A DNA stretch of 64,000 nucleotides from Candidatus Microbacterium phytovorans (GTDB taxonomy: Bacteria > Actinomycetota > Actinomycetes > Actinomycetales > Microbacteriaceae). Positions 53,041 through 61,944 of the stretch are shown in pieces. Location of the stretch: positions 372,001 through 436,000 of the forward strand of contig CP119321.1 of NCBI GenBank assembly GCA_029202445.1. The letters run 5' to 3'. Both the position numbers and the translations under genes were made by a program. The stretch's first letter is position 1. Every line of letters starts with the position of its first letter. The notes beneath the pieces were generated by a model that searched no databases, was not told where the DNA came from, and was given only the letters and a program-made list of their open reading frames with translations.

Positions 53041-54423
53041 ATGGCCCTCTCGACGACATCCATCCGCATCCCGGACTTCATCCGGCGTCCCGGGAAGTCC
53101 TGGGACAAGCACACCTGGCTCTATGTCTCCGTGATCGCCGCGGTCGTCCTGGGGGCGACGATCGGTCTCGTCTGGCCGGAGGTCGGCATCTCCCTCGAGC
53201 CGCTCGGCAAGGCGTTCGTCGGGCTCATCAAGATGATGATCGCGCCGATCATCTTCTGCACGATCGTCGTCGGCGTCGGTTCCATCGCCAAGGCCGCGAC
53301 GGTCGGCAAGATCGGCGGCCTCGCTCTCGGCTACTTCATGCTCATGTCGACGTTCGCGCTCGGCATCGGACTGGTCGTCGGCAACCTCATCCACCCGGGC
53401 GAGGGGCTGAACATGCAGTCCGCCGTCTACGACACGAGCGAACTCCCCGAGGCCAAGTCCACGACCGAGTTCCTCCTCGGGATCATCCCGACGACGTTCT
53501 TCTCGGCCTTCACGGGGGAGAGCGTGCTGCAGGTGCTGTTCATCGCGTTGCTCGTCGGGTTCGCGCTGCAGGGCCTCGGTCAGAAGGGCGAACCGATCAT
53601 GTTCGCCGTCAAGCAGCTCCAGACGCTCGTCTTCCGCATCCTCGGCATGATCCTCTGGCTCGCCCCCGTCGGCGCCTTCGGTGCGATCGCCGCTGTCGTG
53701 GGCAAGACCGGTGCCGCCGCGATCGTGAGCCTCGGCATCCTGATGGTCGCCTTCTACATCACCTGCATCCTGTTCATCGTCGGCGTCCTCGGGACTCTGC
53801 TGTGGGCGGTGTCGCGAATCAACATCTTCCGTCTGATGAAGTACCTCGGCCGCGAGTACCTGCTCATCGTCGGCACGTCGTCGAGCGAGTCCGCTCTGCC
53901 GCGCCTCATCGCCAAGATGGAGCACGTCGGCGTCTCCAAGCCCGTCGTCGGCATCACCGTCCCCACCGGGTACTCGTTCAACCTCGACGGCACCGCGATC
54001 TACCTGACGATGGCGTCGCTGTTCATCGCGGCCGGTATGGGAGCGCCGATGTCCATTCCGGAGCAGATCGGTCTGCTGGTGTTCATGATCATCGCCAGCA
54101 AGGGAGCGGCCGGCGTGACCGGCGCGGGCCTCGCCACCCTCGCCGGCGGCCTGCAGGCCTACCGCCCCGACCTCGTCAACGGCGTCGGTGTGATCGTCGG
54201 GATCGACCGGTTCATGTCCGAGGGGCGCGCGCTGACGAACTTCACCGGCAACGCGGTGGCGACGCTGCTCATCGGGACGTGGACCAAGCAGTTCGACCGC
54301 ACGCGGGCCCACGAGGTGCTCGCCGGTCGCCTCCCGTTCGACGAGTCGACCCTCTCCGGCGACCACGACCACGGCGGTACGCCCGCGCCGCTGCCCGAGC
54401 GCGAGGTCGTCGAGGTGCGCTGA
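53041..54423 (+). CDS. dctA: Dicarboxylate:cation symporter (DctA type)
   Basis: 460-aa DAACS-family transporter for C4-dicarboxylates (succinate, fumarate, malate). MIAPIIFCTIVVGVGSI (66-82), the serine-rich GTSSSESALP re-entrant loop and PTGYSFNLDGTAIYL are signatures of the family. An acidic/His-rich tail (GDHDHGG) ends the protein. The ATG follows GAGGAAGAC. Encoded divergently from the DcuSR-like two-component system, which probably activates it; a strong terminator follows. Confidence 0.93.
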   Translation: MALSTTSIRIPDFIRRPGKSWDKHTWLYVSVIAAVVLGATIGLVWPEVGISLEPLGKAFVGLIKMMIAPIIFCTIVVGVGSIAKAATVGKIGGLALGYFMLMSTFALGIGLVVGNLIHPGEGLNMQSAVYDTSELPEAKSTTEFLLGIIPTTFFSAFTGESVLQVLFIALLVGFALQGLGQKGEPIMFAVKQLQTLVFRILGMILWLAPVGAFGAIAAVVGKTGAAAIVSLGILMVAFYITCILFIVGVLGTLLWAVSRINIFRLMKYLGREYLLIVGTSSSESALPRLIAKMEHVGVSKPVVGITVPTGYSFNLDGTAIYLTMASLFIAAGMGAPMSIPEQIGLLVFMIIASKGAAGVTGAGLATLAGGLQAYRPDLVNGVGVIVGIDRFMSEGRALTNFTGNAVATLLIGTWTKQFDRTRAHEVLAGRLPFDESTLSGDHDHGGTPAPLPEREVVEVR

Positions 54424-54434
54424 CGGTGTGAGCA

Positions 54435-54481
54435 CACGACGACGGCCCGGTCGCTCCTTCGAGCGCCGGGCCGTCGTCGTG
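54435..54481. terminator. Bidirectional terminator after dctA
   Basis: Perfect 16-bp arms 54435-54450 and 54466-54481; the loop contains a further CGCT/AGCG pairing. Convergent genes on both sides; no long T-run. Confidence 0.75.
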
Positions 54482-54491
54482 CGTGTGCGGG

Positions 54492-54674
54492 TCAGCCGCT
54501 CTTGCGGCGGAACTCGCGCCTGGTCATCGCGTTGTGCGTGCCGTGCACGGCGGAGTCGCCGTCCAGGTGCGACTCGCCTTCGCGGTGCTGCGCGTTCTTC
54601 TTGTCGAGCGCCTCCTTGAACTTGCGCTTCATGTCCTCGGACGCCCCGGGGGCGGTCTCGTCACTACTACTCAT
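54492..54674 (-). CDS. DUF5302 protein
   Basis: 60-aa charged protein: MKRKFKEALDKKNAQHREGE and the ending TRREFRRKSG match DUF5302, a short actinobacterial family of unknown function. No membrane segment. The ATG has TATCGT 6 nt upstream, so the mRNA is probably leaderless. Divergent from pnp. Confidence 0.85.
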   Translation of the reverse strand: MSSSDETAPGASEDMKRKFKEALDKKNAQHREGESHLDGDSAVHGTHNAMTRREFRRKSG

Positions 54675-54680
54675 ACCCCC

Positions 54681-54686
54681 ACGATA
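54681..54686 (-). promoter_or_regulatory. -10 hexamer, DUF5302 gene
   Basis: TATCGT, 6 nt before the ATG at 54674; leaderless type. Confidence 0.55.
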
Positions 54687-54707
54687 CGCAGGCGAGGAGC
54701 CGACTGG

Positions 54708-54728
54708 TAGGCTTGGTCAGGTTGCCGT
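54708..54728 (+). promoter_or_regulatory. pnp promoter and shared rpsO/pnp box
   Basis: TAGGCT (54708-54713) preceded by CTGG, then GTCAGGTTGCCGT (54716-54728), identical to the box after the rpsO -10. Transcription probably starts inside the box. Confidence 0.65.
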
Positions 54729-54966
54729 CTGGCATCCGCTCAACTACACACTGAGCTCTCAATGACACATTGAGAACCTGGAGCAGGCCGGCAGGAAGCT
54801 GGTCCCCTGTGGTGGGTTCCCGTCTCGCACGGTGACTTTCTACTGGTGGCCAGTGCTGACGAGTCCCGCGACCGCGTGGCGCGTCGAGATCTGCCTGTTC
54901 CTGCTCCTTCGAACGACCTCGTGCGCGAAACGCGCGTGCGAGTCTAAACAAAGAAGGAGAGACCTC
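54720..54966 (+). promoter_or_regulatory. Long structured pnp leader
   Basis: A leader of about 245 nt precedes the pnp TTG. It can form a perfect 8-bp hairpin TCTCAATG-ACA-CATTGAGA (54757-54775), and a stem with GCGCG-AAA-CGCGC core (54923-54935, extendable to 54915-54944) just upstream of the Shine-Dalgarno AAGGAGA (54954-54960). pnp leaders in other bacteria are RNase III sites for autoregulation; a similar role is inferred here. Confidence 0.55.
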
Positions 54967-57249
54967 TTGGAAGGTCCTGAAATCACCGCCGCCGAGGCCG
55001 TCCTGGACAACGGACGTTTCGGCACCCGCACCATCCGCTTCGAGACCGGCCGCCTCGCGCAGCAGGCCCAGGGCGCTGTCGCCGCCTACCTCGACGAGGA
55101 GACGATGCTCCTGTCGGCCACGAGTGCCGGCAAGAACCCGCGCGAAGGGTTCGACTTCTTCCCGCTGACGGTCGACGTCGAGGAGCGCTCATACGCCGCC
55201 GGCAAGATCCCCGGCTCGTTCTTCCGCCGCGAGGGCCGCCCCTCCACCGAGGCCATCCTGGTCTGCCGTCTCATCGACCGCCCGCTGCGCCCGTCGTTCG
55301 TCGACGGCCTCCGCAACGAGGTGCAGATCGTCGTCACCGTCCTGTCGATCGCTCCCGGCGAGTTCTACGACGCGCTCGCGATCAACGCCGCGTCGCTGTC
55401 GACCCAGATCTCGGGTCTCCCGTTCTCGGGCCCCATCGCCGGTGTCCGCCTCGCGCTCATCCCGGGCCACGGCGAGCACGCCGACCAGTGGGTCGCCTTC
55501 CCGACCGTGACGCAGCTCGAGGAGGCCGTCTTCGACCTCATCGTCGCCGGTCGCGTGCTGCCCGACGGCGATGTCGCGATCATGATGGTCGAGGCGGAGG
55601 CCACCGAGCACAGCTGGAACCTCATCAAGGCCGGTGCCGTGAAGCCCAGCGAGGAGATCGTCGCCCAGGGCCTCGAGGCATCCAAGCCCTTCATCAAGGA
55701 GCTCGTCGCCGCCCAGAACGCGGTCGCCAACACCGCCGCCAAGGAGATCCAGCCCTACCCGGTCTTCCCCGCGTACAGCCAGGAGGTCTACGACTTCGTC
55801 GCCGGCCGCGCGTACGACCAGCTCGTGCCGGTCTACCAGATCGCCGACAAGCAGGAGCGCCAGAACGCCGACGACGCGATCAAGGATGCCGTGAAGGCCG
55901 AGCTGCTCGCCGCCGTCGAGGCCGGCCAGCTGCCCGCCGTCGCGACGCTTGAGTTCTCCGCGGCGTACAAGTCGGTCACCAAGACGATCGTGCGCGGCCG
56001 GATCCTCAGCGAGGGCGTCCGCATCGACGGTCGCGGCCTCGCCGACATCCGCGCGCTCGACGCCGAGGTCCAGGTGATCCCGCGCGTGCACGGTTCGGCG
56101 ATCTTCCAGCGCGGCGAGACCCAGATCCTGGGTGTCACGACGCTGAACATGCTCAAGATGGAGCAGCAGATCGACTCGCTGTCGCCCGTCACGAGCAAGC
56201 GCTACATGCACCACTACAACTTCCCGCCCTACTCGACCGGTGAGACCGGTCGTGTCGGCAGCCCGAAGCGTCGCGAGATCGGGCACGGCTTCCTCGCCGA
56301 GCGCGCCCTCGTGCCCGTGCTGCCCAGCCGCGAGGAGTTCCCGTACGCGATCCGTCAGGTGTCCGAGGCCCTCAGCTCCAACGGGTCGACGTCGATGGGG
56401 TCGGTCTGCGCGTCCACGCTGTCGCTGCTGAACGCGGGTGTGCCGCTGCGCGCCCCCGTCGCCGGTATCGCGATGGGTCTCGTCTCCGACCAGGTCGACG
56501 GTCAGACCCGCTACGCGGCGCTCACCGACATCCTCGGCGCCGAAGACGCGCTGGGCGACATGGACTTCAAGGTCGCCGGCACGAGCGAGTTCGTCACGGC
56601 GATCCAGCTCGACACGAAGCTCGACGGCATCCCGTCGTCGGTGCTGTCGGCTGCGCTGACGCAGGCCAAGGAGGCGCGCCTCACGATCCTCAACGTCCTC
56701 AACGCCGCGATCGACGGTCCGGACGAGATGGCTCCGACGGCGCCGCGCGTCATCAGCGTGCAGATCCCGGTCGACAAGATCGGTGAGCTGATCGGCCCCA
56801 AGGGCAAGACGATCAACGCGATCCAGGACGAGACCGGCGCGCAGATCTCGATCGAGGAGGACGGCACCGTCTACATCGGCGCGACCGATGGTCCGTCGGC
56901 CGAGGCGGCCCGTGCGCAGGTGAACGCGATCGCCAACCCCACCAACCCGGAGGTCGGCGAGCAGTTCCTGGGCACGGTCGTGAAGATCGCGACGTTCGGT
57001 GCGTTCATCTCGCTCCTGCCCGGCAAGGACGGCCTGCTGCACGTCAGCGAGGTCCGCAAGCTCGCCGGCGGCAAGCGCGTCGAGAACGTCGAGGACGTGC
57101 TGGGCGTCGGGCAGAAGCTGCTCGTGCGCATCACGAAGATCGACGACCGCGGCAAGCTGTCACTCGAGCCGGTGCTCGAGGAGGCCGCTGACCAGGAAGG
57201 CTCCGCTGCTGCCAGCGAGGGTCCGGGAGACGCGCCCGCCGAGGGCTGA
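54967..57249 (+). CDS. pnp: Polynucleotide phosphorylase
   Basis: Phosphorolytic 3'-5' exoribonuclease of 760 aa, central to mRNA decay. Two RNase PH domains flank an alpha-helical domain, with the active-site region around [20 protein letters not shown] in the second; then a KH domain (about 594-655, [16 protein letters not shown]) and an S1 domain (about 664-735). The start is most likely a rare TTG at 54967, 6 nt after AAGGAGA, giving [19 protein letters not shown] as in homologues; upstream in-frame sequence is leader. Followed by a T-rich terminator. Confidence 0.96.
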   Translation: MEGPEITAAEAVLDNGRFGTRTIRFETGRLAQQAQGAVAAYLDEETMLLSATSAGKNPREGFDFFPLTVDVEERSYAAGKIPGSFFRREGRPSTEAILVCRLIDRPLRPSFVDGLRNEVQIVVTVLSIAPGEFYDALAINAASLSTQISGLPFSGPIAGVRLALIPGHGEHADQWVAFPTVTQLEEAVFDLIVAGRVLPDGDVAIMMVEAEATEHSWNLIKAGAVKPSEEIVAQGLEASKPFIKELVAAQNAVANTAAKEIQPYPVFPAYSQEVYDFVAGRAYDQLVPVYQIADKQERQNADDAIKDAVKAELLAAVEAGQLPAVATLEFSAAYKSVTKTIVRGRILSEGVRIDGRGLADIRALDAEVQVIPRVHGSAIFQRGETQILGVTTLNMLKMEQQIDSLSPVTSKRYMHHYNFPPYSTGETGRVGSPKRREIGHGFLAERALVPVLPSREEFPYAIRQVSEALSSNGSTSMGSVCASTLSLLNAGVPLRAPVAGIAMGLVSDQVDGQTRYAALTDILGAEDALGDMDFKVAGTSEFVTAIQLDTKLDGIPSSVLSAALTQAKEARLTILNVLNAAIDGPDEMAPTAPRVISVQIPVDKIGELIGPKGKTINAIQDETGAQISIEEDGTVYIGATDGPSAEAARAQVNAIANPTNPEVGEQFLGTVVKIATFGAFISLLPGKDGLLHVSEVRKLAGGKRVENVEDVLGVGQKLLVRITKIDDRGKLSLEPVLEEAADQEGSAAASEGPGDAPAEG

Positions 57250-57264
57250 TCCCTCCGAGTCCGC

Positions 57265-57325
57265 ACGGATGCCCGTCGCCTCGCGTCTCACGACGCGGAG
57301 CGGCGGGCATCCGTCGTTTTCGTTT
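57265..57325 (+). terminator. Rho-independent terminator after pnp
   Basis: Long stem between 57265 and 57314 (outer 11 bp ACGGATGCCCG/CGGGCATCCGT perfect), followed by CGTTTTCGTTT. Confidence 0.85.
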
Positions 57326-57532
57326 GGACCCCGCACGAAAGGGCAGGTCGTCACGGGAAAGATGATCGGCGGAGCGACTCGTCTCCGTCGGGGCAAAGCG
57401 TTATGCAATGTTTACCCCGTGTTGGCCGCAATACCGCACCTGCACACGAGCAGGGCCTACCCTCGGAGGTAACGCATCGGGGTATGCGTGCACGCCACGG
57501 ATCTCCACGACAACGTGAGGGGGTGCGTGCAG
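57326..57532. other. Intergenic region before the AKR-like gene
   Basis: No gene, repeat or confident promoter seen. Several GTG codons in frame with the downstream gene make its exact start uncertain. Confidence 0.3.
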
Positions 57533-58600
57533 ATGGGATTCTTCGGAGCCGGATCCACCGCCGCGACTCCTCACGCCTCGCCTCCCGTCTCTGAGGGAGC
57601 GGGTCGTGTCGCGACCGTCGCCGATGCCGCGCAGCATCCTTCGGCTCCCATTCCCGTGCAAGGCAGCGGTGTGGGTGAGGCGCTCCGCGTGCCGCTGGGG
57701 GAGAGTGGCCTACACGCCTTTCCGCTGATCCTCGGGGGCGGCGAGTTCGGCTGGCACGTCGACTCGGGCGCCGCGCAGACGATCCTCGACACCTATGTGG
57801 CGCGGGGCGGCAATGCCCTCCACACGTCCGACGGGTACAGCGCGGGGCGCAGCGAGCACATCATCGGACAGTGGATGCGCTCGCGGGGCAGCCGCGACGA
57901 TCTCATCGTGAGCGTGCGCGTCGGAACCAACGCCGACCACCCGGGACTCGGGCCGGTGAACCTCATCCGTGCCGTCGAGGCCTCACTCACGCGCCTGCAG
58001 ACCGACCGTATCGATCTGCTCTATCTCGATGCGAGCGCAGACGGGAAGACGGCGCTGGAGGACACCTTGGCGACCGCGGAGTGGCTCGTCGAGGCAGGCA
58101 AGGTCCGCGCCCTCGGCGCCTACGGTCACTCGGCCGCTCAACTGGTCGAAGCGCGCATCCTGGCATCCGCGGGGTACCCCCGGCTCACCGTGCTCGACGT
58201 GCCGTACAACATCTTGCGACGGGGTGATCTCGACGGTGACCTGCGGCTCGTCGCCGGGGCGCAGAACATCGCCGTCACGTCGTCGCAGGCGCTGGAGCAC
58301 GGCTTCCTCGCGGGTGCGCACCGGTCGCGCGAACGCGTCGCCTCGACGGTGCGGGGAGTCCAGCTCGCCGCGTCGATGAACCGTCGTGGCACGCGCACGC
58401 TCCGGGCGCTCGACCGTATCGGTGCGGAGCTCTCGGTGCCGGCGGCAGCGGTCGCGATCGCGTGGCTCCTCGCACAGCGCATCGTCGCCGCGCCGATCGT
58501 CAACGTCTATGCCGCGGCACACGTGGAGGAGATTCTCCAGGGCGTGGGAGTGCGCCTCAGCCGCACCCAACTGGCCGAGATCGCGCGCGCATCGGAGTGA
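57533..58600 (+). CDS. Aldo/keto reductase-like protein with degenerate active site
   Basis: 355 aa. A low-complexity N-terminus (about 1-55) precedes an AKR-type TIM barrel. The fold motifs align well (GGNALHTSDGYSAGRSE, LTRLQTDRIDLLYLD, GKVRALGAYGHS), but the catalytic tetrad Asp-Tyr-Lys-His reads His97-Tyr102-Arg129-Asp166, so normal reductase chemistry is unlikely. It may be a pseudoenzyme with a binding or regulatory role. The ATG at 57533 is chosen behind GAGGGGG; a GTG at 57488 would add 15 residues. Confidence 0.78.
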   Translation: MGFFGAGSTAATPHASPPVSEGAGRVATVADAAQHPSAPIPVQGSGVGEALRVPLGESGLHAFPLILGGGEFGWHVDSGAAQTILDTYVARGGNALHTSDGYSAGRSEHIIGQWMRSRGSRDDLIVSVRVGTNADHPGLGPVNLIRAVEASLTRLQTDRIDLLYLDASADGKTALEDTLATAEWLVEAGKVRALGAYGHSAAQLVEARILASAGYPRLTVLDVPYNILRRGDLDGDLRLVAGAQNIAVTSSQALEHGFLAGAHRSRERVASTVRGVQLAASMNRRGTRTLRALDRIGAELSVPAAAVAIAWLLAQRIVAAPIVNVYAAAHVEEILQGVGVRLSRTQLAEIARASE

Positions 58601-58659
58601 TCTCCGACTCGCTGACGTAGGGTGGGAAGGACCCCCCTTCGCTGCGAATCGAGACGCCT

Positions 58660-59259
58660 GTGACGCACTATCTCTACCTCGTGCGCCACGGCGAGCACCT
58701 CGACGCGGAGCACGGACTCGAAGACGGCCCGCTGTCTCCCCGTGGGCGCCGACAGGCTGAGCTCCTCGCGGATCGACTGTCGGGAGTGCCGCTGTCGGCC
58801 GTGTGGCACTCGCCGTTGGAGCGCGCCGCGGAGACCGCCCGCGCGGTCGCTCAGCGGCTGCCGTCGGTCGCTCCTGAGCCGTCGGCGCTCCTGTTCGACT
58901 GTGTGCCGACGGGGATGACTCTCGACACTCCCGCCGCCTACGAAGCCTTCTTCGGGGGCATCACCGAGGCCGAGATCGAAGCGGGTGCGGCGCAGATGTC
59001 CGACGCGATCGGCGAGTTCCTGGCGCGTAAGCCCGACGCTCACGAGCTGCTCATCACCCACAACTTCGTGATCGCCTGGTTCGTGCGCGAGGTGCTCGAG
59101 GCGCCCGCCTGGAGATGGCTGACGCTCAGCCAGGCTCACTGCGGGCTCACGGTGCTGGCCCAGCGCCCCGGCCGGCCGTGGACGCTCGTGTCGCACAACG
59201 ATCTGGCGCACCTTCCCATGGAGTTGCGCACGGGACTCCCCGAGACCCCGCGCATCTGA
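58660..59259 (+). CDS. Histidine phosphatase-family protein
   Basis: 199-aa phosphoglycerate mutase-like phosphatase. LVRHGE (7-12, phospho-His10), the S-x-L-x-R-A-x-E-T-A block (51-60) and the second histidine in ITHN (His134) are intact. Substrate unknown; such proteins act on many phosphomonoesters. The GTG at 58660 starts the family sequence directly. The next gene follows after 4 nt. Confidence 0.88.
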   Translation: MTHYLYLVRHGEHLDAEHGLEDGPLSPRGRRQAELLADRLSGVPLSAVWHSPLERAAETARAVAQRLPSVAPEPSALLFDCVPTGMTLDTPAAYEAFFGGITEAEIEAGAAQMSDAIGEFLARKPDAHELLITHNFVIAWFVREVLEAPAWRWLTLSQAHCGLTVLAQRPGRPWTLVSHNDLAHLPMELRTGLPETPRI

Positions 59260-59263
59260 GCGG

Positions 59264-60112
59264 ATGCCGCAACCGCCCGCCGAGATCTCGCTGACGACGG
59301 CTGACGTCGCCCGGCTCCTCGCCGCCCAGCATCCTGCTCTCGGCGGCGCGCTGCGCCACGTCGCGCACGGATGGGACAACGACGTCTTCCGCCTCGGCGA
59401 CGCCCTCGCCGTGCGTCTCCCGCGTCGTGAGGCCGCGGCCCGCCTCGTCCGACACGAGCAACGCTGGCTGCCGCACCTCGCGCCGCTGCTGCCGGTGCCC
59501 GTCCCGGTGCCGGTGGCCGTCGGCATCCCGGATGCGGACTACCCCTGGCACTGGAGCGTCGTCCCCTGGTTCGCGGGGGACCGCGTCGCCGACCACGCCG
59601 TGGCCGACCGAGACGGCCTCGCGGGCGACGTCGCGGCCGTTCTCCGGGCGCTGCACCGGAACGCGCCACCCGGTGCGCCGCGGAATCCGGTGAGGGGAGT
59701 GCCCCTGCGCGATCGCGACGCCGTCGTGCGCCCGAGACTGCGGGACTCTGGGCTGGAGCAGCTGTGGGATGCCGGGCTGCAGGCGCCCGTGTGGGCGGGA
59801 CCCGACGTCTGGGTGCACGGCGACGTGCACGCGGGCAACCTGATCTCCCGAGACGGTCGCCTCGCCGCCGTCATCGACTTCGGTGACGTGTGTGCGGGCG
59901 ACCCGGCGTGCGACCTGGCAGTCGCGTGGACGGTGTTCGGGCCTCGAGGTCGACTTCGGCTGCGTGAGGCTCTGGGCGAACGATACGACGACGCGACGTG
60001 GGTGCGCGCTCGGGCCTGGGCGGTGTCTTTCGCCACCCTCCTCGCCGATGCCGACGACGCGTGGCTTCGTGACATGTCCGCGCACGCGATCGACCAGCTC
60101 CGCGCCGAGTGA
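59264..60112 (+). CDS. APH-family phosphotransferase
   Basis: 282 aa of the aminoglycoside phosphotransferase/choline kinase fold. The catalytic loop is HGDVHAGN (185-192) and the metal motif IDFGD (204-208). Family members phosphorylate small molecules; this sequence alone does not show antibiotic resistance. The ATG lies 4 nt after the phosphatase stop, so the two genes form an operon. Confidence 0.87.
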   Translation: MPQPPAEISLTTADVARLLAAQHPALGGALRHVAHGWDNDVFRLGDALAVRLPRREAAARLVRHEQRWLPHLAPLLPVPVPVPVAVGIPDADYPWHWSVVPWFAGDRVADHAVADRDGLAGDVAAVLRALHRNAPPGAPRNPVRGVPLRDRDAVVRPRLRDSGLEQLWDAGLQAPVWAGPDVWVHGDVHAGNLISRDGRLAAVIDFGDVCAGDPACDLAVAWTVFGPRGRLRLREALGERYDDATWVRARAWAVSFATLLADADDAWLRDMSAHAIDQLRAE

Positions 60113-60137
60113 CGCAGGAGCGCCGGGCGAGCGCCCG

Positions 60138-60611
60138 CTATCGGAGCGGCTTCCCGTACCAGCGCGTCGCGTTGGGGTTGTCGTTGTAGGGCTCCATCGT
60201 GGTGTACCCGCCACGGGTGTAGAGCGCGCCGGCGGCTTCGAGGGTGTGGTGCGTGTCGAGCACGATCTCCGCGGCATCCCATGCCCGGGCCTGCTCTTCG
60301 AGGGCGGTGAGCAGCACGCGGCCCCATCCACGCCCCCGCGTTCGGGGCTGCAGGTAGAGGTGCTTCACTTCGTATCGGATGCCGTCCGGCCCGTCGGGTA
60401 TGCGCCGGATGCCCCCGCAGCCGGCGTCGATGCCGTCGTCGTCCACGACGACCAGGAAGACTCCGGCCGGCGGGGTGAAGACCGCGGCGTCGGGGAAGAC
60501 CGGCCGGTAGGTCTGACCCTGCGGAAATGCCTCACCGCGCATGGCGAAGTACTCCGTCAACAGCGCGCGCGATCGGGGGTCGTCGGCGGGGAGTGGCTCC
60601 AGGGACACCAT
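60138..60611 (-). CDS. GNAT-family N-acetyltransferase
   Basis: 157 aa. The acetyl-CoA-binding motif A is VKHLYLQPRTRGRGWGRVLL (about 87-106), with the usual RxxGxG-type turn, followed by the LDTHHTLEAAGALYTRGGY segment. Acceptor unknown. The ATG at 60611 has TAGCCT 7 nt upstream. Convergent with the APH-family gene (25 bp gap) and divergent from dapB. Confidence 0.88.
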   Translation of the reverse strand: MVSLEPLPADDPRSRALLTEYFAMRGEAFPQGQTYRPVFPDAAVFTPPAGVFLVVVDDDGIDAGCGGIRRIPDGPDGIRYEVKHLYLQPRTRGRGWGRVLLTALEEQARAWDAAEIVLDTHHTLEAAGALYTRGGYTTMEPYNDNPNATRWYGKPLR

Positions 60612-60618
60612 GCCTTCG

Positions 60619-60624
60619 AGGCTA
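60619..60624 (-). promoter_or_regulatory. -10 hexamer, GNAT gene
   Basis: TAGCCT, 7 nt before the ATG at 60611; leaderless type. Confidence 0.55.
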
Positions 60625-60667
60625 CTCCGCGCGCCGCGCCCTCCCGGCCGGGAGCTGGGCGCGCGTC

Positions 60668-60673
60668 TAGGCT
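60668..60673 (+). promoter_or_regulatory. -10 hexamer, dapB
   Basis: TAGGCT, 6 nt before the ATG at 60680; leaderless type. Confidence 0.6.
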
Positions 60674-60679
60674 GGAGGC

Positions 60680-61495
60680 ATGACGACGACGCGCGTCGCC
60701 CTCGTGGGCGGGACCGGCAAACTCGGCGGGATCATCCGTGACGTGATCGACGCGAGCGAGGATTTCGAGGTCGTGGCGGTCCTGGGCTCCTCGAGCGATC
60801 TGAGCGAGATGGACGGCGCGGATCTCGTGGTCGACGCGTCCGTCCCCGCCGTGTCGATCGATGTCGTGCGTGCGGCGATCGACCGTGGCCTCAACGTCCT
60901 GGTGGGTACCTCCGGGTGGTCGTCCGAACGCATCGCGCTCGTCCGTCCGCTCGTCGAGGCGGCGGGAACCGGTGCCGTCTTCATCCCCAACTTCTCCCTC
61001 GGATCGGTGATCGGATCGGCGATCGCCGCTGCCGCCGCGCCCTTCTTCCCCTCCATCGAGATCATCGAGGCGCATCGCGAGACGAAGATCGATTCGCCCA
61101 GCGGCACGGCCGTGCGGACCGCGGAGCTGATCGCGACCGCGCGAGCAGATGCCGGCCCGGTCGAGTCGCCTCACGTCGATCAGCGCGCGCGGGGCCAGCA
61201 GGTCGCGAGCGTTCCGATCCACTCCCTGCGTCGCCCGGGTGTCGTCGCACGGCAGGAGACGATTCTGTCCGGAGCGGGCGAATCGCTCACCGTCACCCAC
61301 GACACGATCGACCCGGCGGCCGCCTACGGCCCCGGCATCCGCGTGGCCCTCGCCGCAGCGCGCACGCAGCGTGGCGTGGTCGTGGGTCTCGACAGCTTCC
61401 TCGACATCGGCTTCCGCTCGCCGCGCACGCATGCGCCCGTGCCGTTGGACGAGGGTGGCGTGCCGGGGCAGGTCGCACGCACCACCGGCGCATGA
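60680..61495 (+). CDS. dapB: 4-hydroxy-tetrahydrodipicolinate reductase
   Basis: Lysine/diaminopimelate pathway enzyme, 271 aa. Nucleotide-binding GGTGKLGG (10-17), VGTSGW (75-80) and the active-site block EAHRETKIDSPSGTA (130-144) are visible. The catalytic His132 and Lys136 are kept, but the usual second histidine of the HH pair is Arg133. The protein is about 20 residues longer than typical, from a Pro/Arg-rich C-terminus. Its stop overlaps the next ATG (ATGA). The pnp-dapB-thyA neighbourhood is common in actinobacteria. Confidence 0.9.
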   Translation: MTTTRVALVGGTGKLGGIIRDVIDASEDFEVVAVLGSSSDLSEMDGADLVVDASVPAVSIDVVRAAIDRGLNVLVGTSGWSSERIALVRPLVEAAGTGAVFIPNFSLGSVIGSAIAAAAAPFFPSIEIIEAHRETKIDSPSGTAVRTAELIATARADAGPVESPHVDQRARGQQVASVPIHSLRRPGVVARQETILSGAGESLTVTHDTIDPAAAYGPGIRVALAAARTQRGVVVGLDSFLDIGFRSPRTHAPVPLDEGGVPGQVARTTGA

Positions 61496-61935
61496 CCGCG
61501 CGACTCGGGGTCGTCCTGATGGCGGCGGCCCTCGCGCTGTACATCGTCCTCGTCGCGCAGCGCGCCTGGCTCCTGCTCGCGAGTGGTGAGCCGATCGCCA
61601 TCGCGATGGGCGCCTCGCTGCTCCTGCTGCCCGTGCTGGGTGCGTGGGGGCTGTGGCGTGAGCTGCGGTTCGGTTCGCGCGCGCAGTCTCTCGCGCGCCG
61701 TCTCGAGGCCGAGGGTGGACTTCCCGCCGAGGAGATCGACGTGCGTGAGAGCGGCCGGCCCGACCGGACGCAGGCCGACGCGCTGTTCCCCGCCTACCGC
61801 GCCGATGTGGAGGCGCACCCCGACGACTGGCGGGCCTGGTTCCGCTTGGGACTGGCCTACGACGGCGCGGGCGATCGCCGCCGAGCGCGCCATGCGGTCC
61901 GCACCGCCATCGCATTGGAGCGTTCCGACCGCTGA
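61492..61935 (+). CDS. Membrane protein with a TPR-like tail
   Basis: 147 aa. Two membrane helices (about 5-25 and 35-53) precede a soluble part whose end (WRAWFRLGLAYDGAGDRRRARHAVRTAIAL, about 115-144) looks like one tetratricopeptide repeat. The ATG overlaps the dapB stop, so it is in the dapB operon. Function unknown. Confidence 0.75.
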   Translation: MTARLGVVLMAAALALYIVLVAQRAWLLLASGEPIAIAMGASLLLLPVLGAWGLWRELRFGSRAQSLARRLEAEGGLPAEEIDVRESGRPDRTQADALFPAYRADVEAHPDDWRAWFRLGLAYDGAGDRRRARHAVRTAIALERSDR

Positions 61936-61944
61936 GGCCCGTGG

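Noticed and set aside
55189..57042. 617-codon open frame opposite pnp
   Set aside because: Shadow of pnp; composition is that of the complementary strand of a high-GC gene.
59264..60112. Antibiotic resistance gene
   Set aside because: The APH fold is shared by many small-molecule kinases; no specific resistance subfamily can be recognised.
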